Positions 62,760-64,000 of a DNA stretch of 64,000 nt are shown piece by piece. Origin of the DNA: Arthrobacter sp. PvP023 (GTDB lineage Bacteria > Actinomycetota > Actinomycetes > Actinomycetales > Micrococcaceae); assembly GCF_017832975.1 (NCBI RefSeq), contig NZ_JAFIBI010000001.1:2356001-2420000 (forward strand), in the 5' to 3' direction. Position numbers and translations under genes: made by a program. The number at the start of each line of letters is the position of its first letter. Position 1 is the stretch's first letter. The notes under the pieces were generated by a model that was given only the letters and a program-made list of their open reading frames with translations, searched no databases and was not told the origin of the DNA.

Positions 62760-63548
62760 TCAGGCCGCAGGACGGAGCGTCAGGGTCCGGCGCAGGGTCC
62801 GGTTCCAGCGGTTGGCCGGCAGTTCGGGGCAGAGGGCTGCCAGGCCGGTCGCGAACTTGGAGATCCTGGACGGCCGGACACCATGGGCCCAGAGGTGCCG
62901 GTCCAGCGGGCCAGCCGTCGATCCGGACTTGGTCTCCAGGATCACGGCGCCGTCCAGCACCCAGGGCTGCCCGCCCGGCCGCTGCCAGGTAACATCCGTG
63001 TCGATGGTGGCCCGGCTGCCGGATTCCGGCAGGTACAGGGTGGTGCGGTGATACCGGGTTTCCAGCACGGGGCCAAGGGGTCCGTCCGGCACTGCGCCCA
63101 CGGCGGCGGTGAGGGTTTCGCGGACATATTCCAGACCCTCCGCCGTCAATCGGGCGCGGTCGGTGAGTTCATACGGGATGCGCTCTTTGACCGTGGCCTC
63201 ACGGGCGCCTTCCGTTTTGACCTCCAGGAAGCTGACGGCGCTGTCCAGATAGGTCCGGGTACGGACCTTGTAGCGCCGACGGCGGCCGTGGGCGGCCAGC
63301 AGGTAGCTGTCCAGCTCAGCCGTGTCGAAATAGACGGAGTCGTAGGCGAAGCAGCGGCAGCCGTCCATCTCCAGCACCCGGACGTCGGCTTCGAAGGAGG
63401 CCAGGAGCTCCTGCGCCTGCGCCTCGGGGACCACATACTTCCGGTCCACCCGGGTCTGCAGGGCGGCTTCCGCATTCAGTTCGTCCAGCCCCACGGACGG
63501 CAGCAGGCGCAGGGTGCCCGGGATGACGGCCTGCGACGGGCCGCTCAT
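62760..63548 (-). CDS. VTC-domain (polyphosphate-polymerase-like) protein
   Basis: The 262-residue protein has the tunnel-forming VTC domain (RVDRKYVVPEAQAQELL, YDSVYFDTAELDSYLLAAHG, RRRYKVRTRTYLDSAVSFLEVK, then ILETKSGSTAGPLDRHLW). In yeast Vtc4 this domain makes polyphosphate from ATP. Bacterial stand-alone forms lie beside DUF4956 and surface-protein genes, and their product is not established. Basic residues of the active tunnel (RKY, RRRYKVRTR) and metal Glu residues are present. It overlaps the DUF4956 gene by 4 nt. Confidence 0.92.
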   Translation of the reverse strand: MSGPSQAVIPGTLRLLPSVGLDELNAEAALQTRVDRKYVVPEAQAQELLASFEADVRVLEMDGCRCFAYDSVYFDTAELDSYLLAAHGRRRRYKVRTRTYLDSAVSFLEVKTEGAREATVKERIPYELTDRARLTAEGLEYVRETLTAAVGAVPDGPLGPVLETRYHRTTLYLPESGSRATIDTDVTWQRPGGQPWVLDGAVILETKSGSTAGPLDRHLWAHGVRPSRISKFATGLAALCPELPANRWNRTLRRTLTLRPAA

Positions 63549-64000
63549 GCCGCACCGGCCGAGGCGTGGACGGGACCGGAAGCCGGAGCGGAGACGGGGC
63601 CCGGGGCGGGAAATGCGGCCAGGTAGCTTGCGGCGGGGATTGCTGCCGGAATGTAGGCGTAGCGCACATCAACGATGGTCTTGTCGTTGACCAGGTCCAG
63701 CTCCTGCACGGTGGCCGAGTGGACCTTGCCGTGGACCACTTCTTCCAGCCGGGCGTAGAGTTCCTCGTCAACGGCGATGGCGCGGTCCAGGATCACCGTC
63801 TGGTGGCGGTAGGCGGGCAGGACACGGGAATGGTCTCCGACGAACATGACCAGCAGGATCATGCCCATCAGCGCCAGCGGCAGCCACACGGGGTCGATGC
63901 CGAGGCCGGCGATGAGGCCCAGGGCGAGGGCCGAGAAGTAGTAGGCCACCTCGTGCTGGGCCAGTTCGGTGGAACGCAGCCGGATAATGGACAGGACTCC
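63545..64000 (-). CDS. DUF4956 membrane protein (partial, continues beyond window)
   Basis: The C-terminal 150 or so residues are visible. The frame stays open to the window end and reads GVLSIIRLRSTELAQHEVAYYFSALALG, so the start lies outside. Two helices (VAYYFSALALGLIAGLG and WLPLALMGMILLVMFVG) precede a cytosolic domain (VILDRAIAVDEELYARLEEV, DLVNDKTIVDVRYAYIP) and an Ala/Pro tail. DUF4956 proteins pair with VTC-domain proteins. They are thought to act together at the membrane. Confidence 0.9.
   Translation of the reverse strand, partial: GVLSIIRLRSTELAQHEVAYYFSALALGLIAGLGIDPVWLPLALMGMILLVMFVGDHSRVLPAYRHQTVILDRAIAVDEELYARLEEVVHGKVHSATVQELDLVNDKTIVDVRYAYIPAAIPAASYLAAFPAPGPVSAPASGPVHASAGAA

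Overview
The window is GC-rich (about two thirds G+C) and densely coded. Gene content and order point to an actinobacterium of the Micrococcales, most like Arthrobacter or Pseudarthrobacter. The evidence is the rplU-rpmA-obgE-proB-proA-nadD-rsfS order, mycothiol-type maleylpyruvate isomerase, DUF1918, DUF222/HNH and LGFP-repeat proteins, class Ib nrdHIEF, frequent GTG starts and many ATGA/GTGA overlaps. It looks chromosomal. I see no transposase, integrase, phage module, CRISPR array or replication origin.

Layout. 1-8.2 kb: ribosomal proteins L21 and L27, the ribosome-assembly GTPase Obg, the first two proline-biosynthesis enzymes, NAD biosynthesis (nadD), a ribosome-silencing factor and two identical tRNA-Ala(GGC) genes. 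8.2-11 kb: a YjdM/PhnA-like zinc-ribbon protein, an FMO-like flavoprotein and an RlmG/RsmC-type methyltransferase. 11.1-15.6 kb: a ROK regulator and a sugar ABC importer without its own ATPase. 16-22.2 kb: a MoxR-DUF58-VWA-VWA operon (Bat-like) followed by a CPBP membrane protein. 22.2-26.2 kb: metF and metE, with a long structured leader before metF. 26.2-34.2 kb: a DUF2004 protein, an aldehyde dehydrogenase, a LysR regulator and a four-gene lipid-modification operon (FAD oxidoreductase, DUF1365, two Cfa-type methyltransferases). 34.2-38.7 kb: nrdH-nrdI-nrdE-nrdF behind a pair of NrdR-like palindromes. 38.7-39.6 kb: two decayed genes. 39.6-44.1 kb: minus-strand accessory enzymes and an HNH/DUF222 protein. 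44.2-48.4 kb: an amino-acid ABC importer, a dienelactone-hydrolase-like protein and a membrane protein. 48.3-54.6 kb: RNase Z, a truncated AlkD-like gene, a polysaccharide deacetylase with LGFP repeats and an NlpC/P60-like hydrolase behind a c-di-AMP (ydaO-type) riboswitch. 54.7-64 kb: DUF5129 and other membrane proteins, a SulP transporter, an EEP-family nuclease that seems to start at CTG, and a DUF4353-VTC-DUF4956 cluster cut by the window end.

How genes work together. proB and proA make glutamate semialdehyde. metF supplies methyl-THF to metE. NrdH reduces the NrdE/NrdF reductase, and NrdI activates its metal cofactor. The Cfa-type operon should remodel unsaturated membrane acyl chains. 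The MoxR operon looks like an AAA+ chaperone with membrane VWA partners.

Most worth a second look: (i) the metF leader, where one 8-nt arm can pair with either of two partners and a 16-codon upstream ORF overlaps the switch; (ii) the lipid operon with two divergent Cfa-type enzymes; (iii) the EEP nuclease with no ATG/GTG/TTG available at its N-terminus; (iv) the eroded 38.7-39.6 kb segment; (v) the 105-nt convergent coding overlap at rnz.
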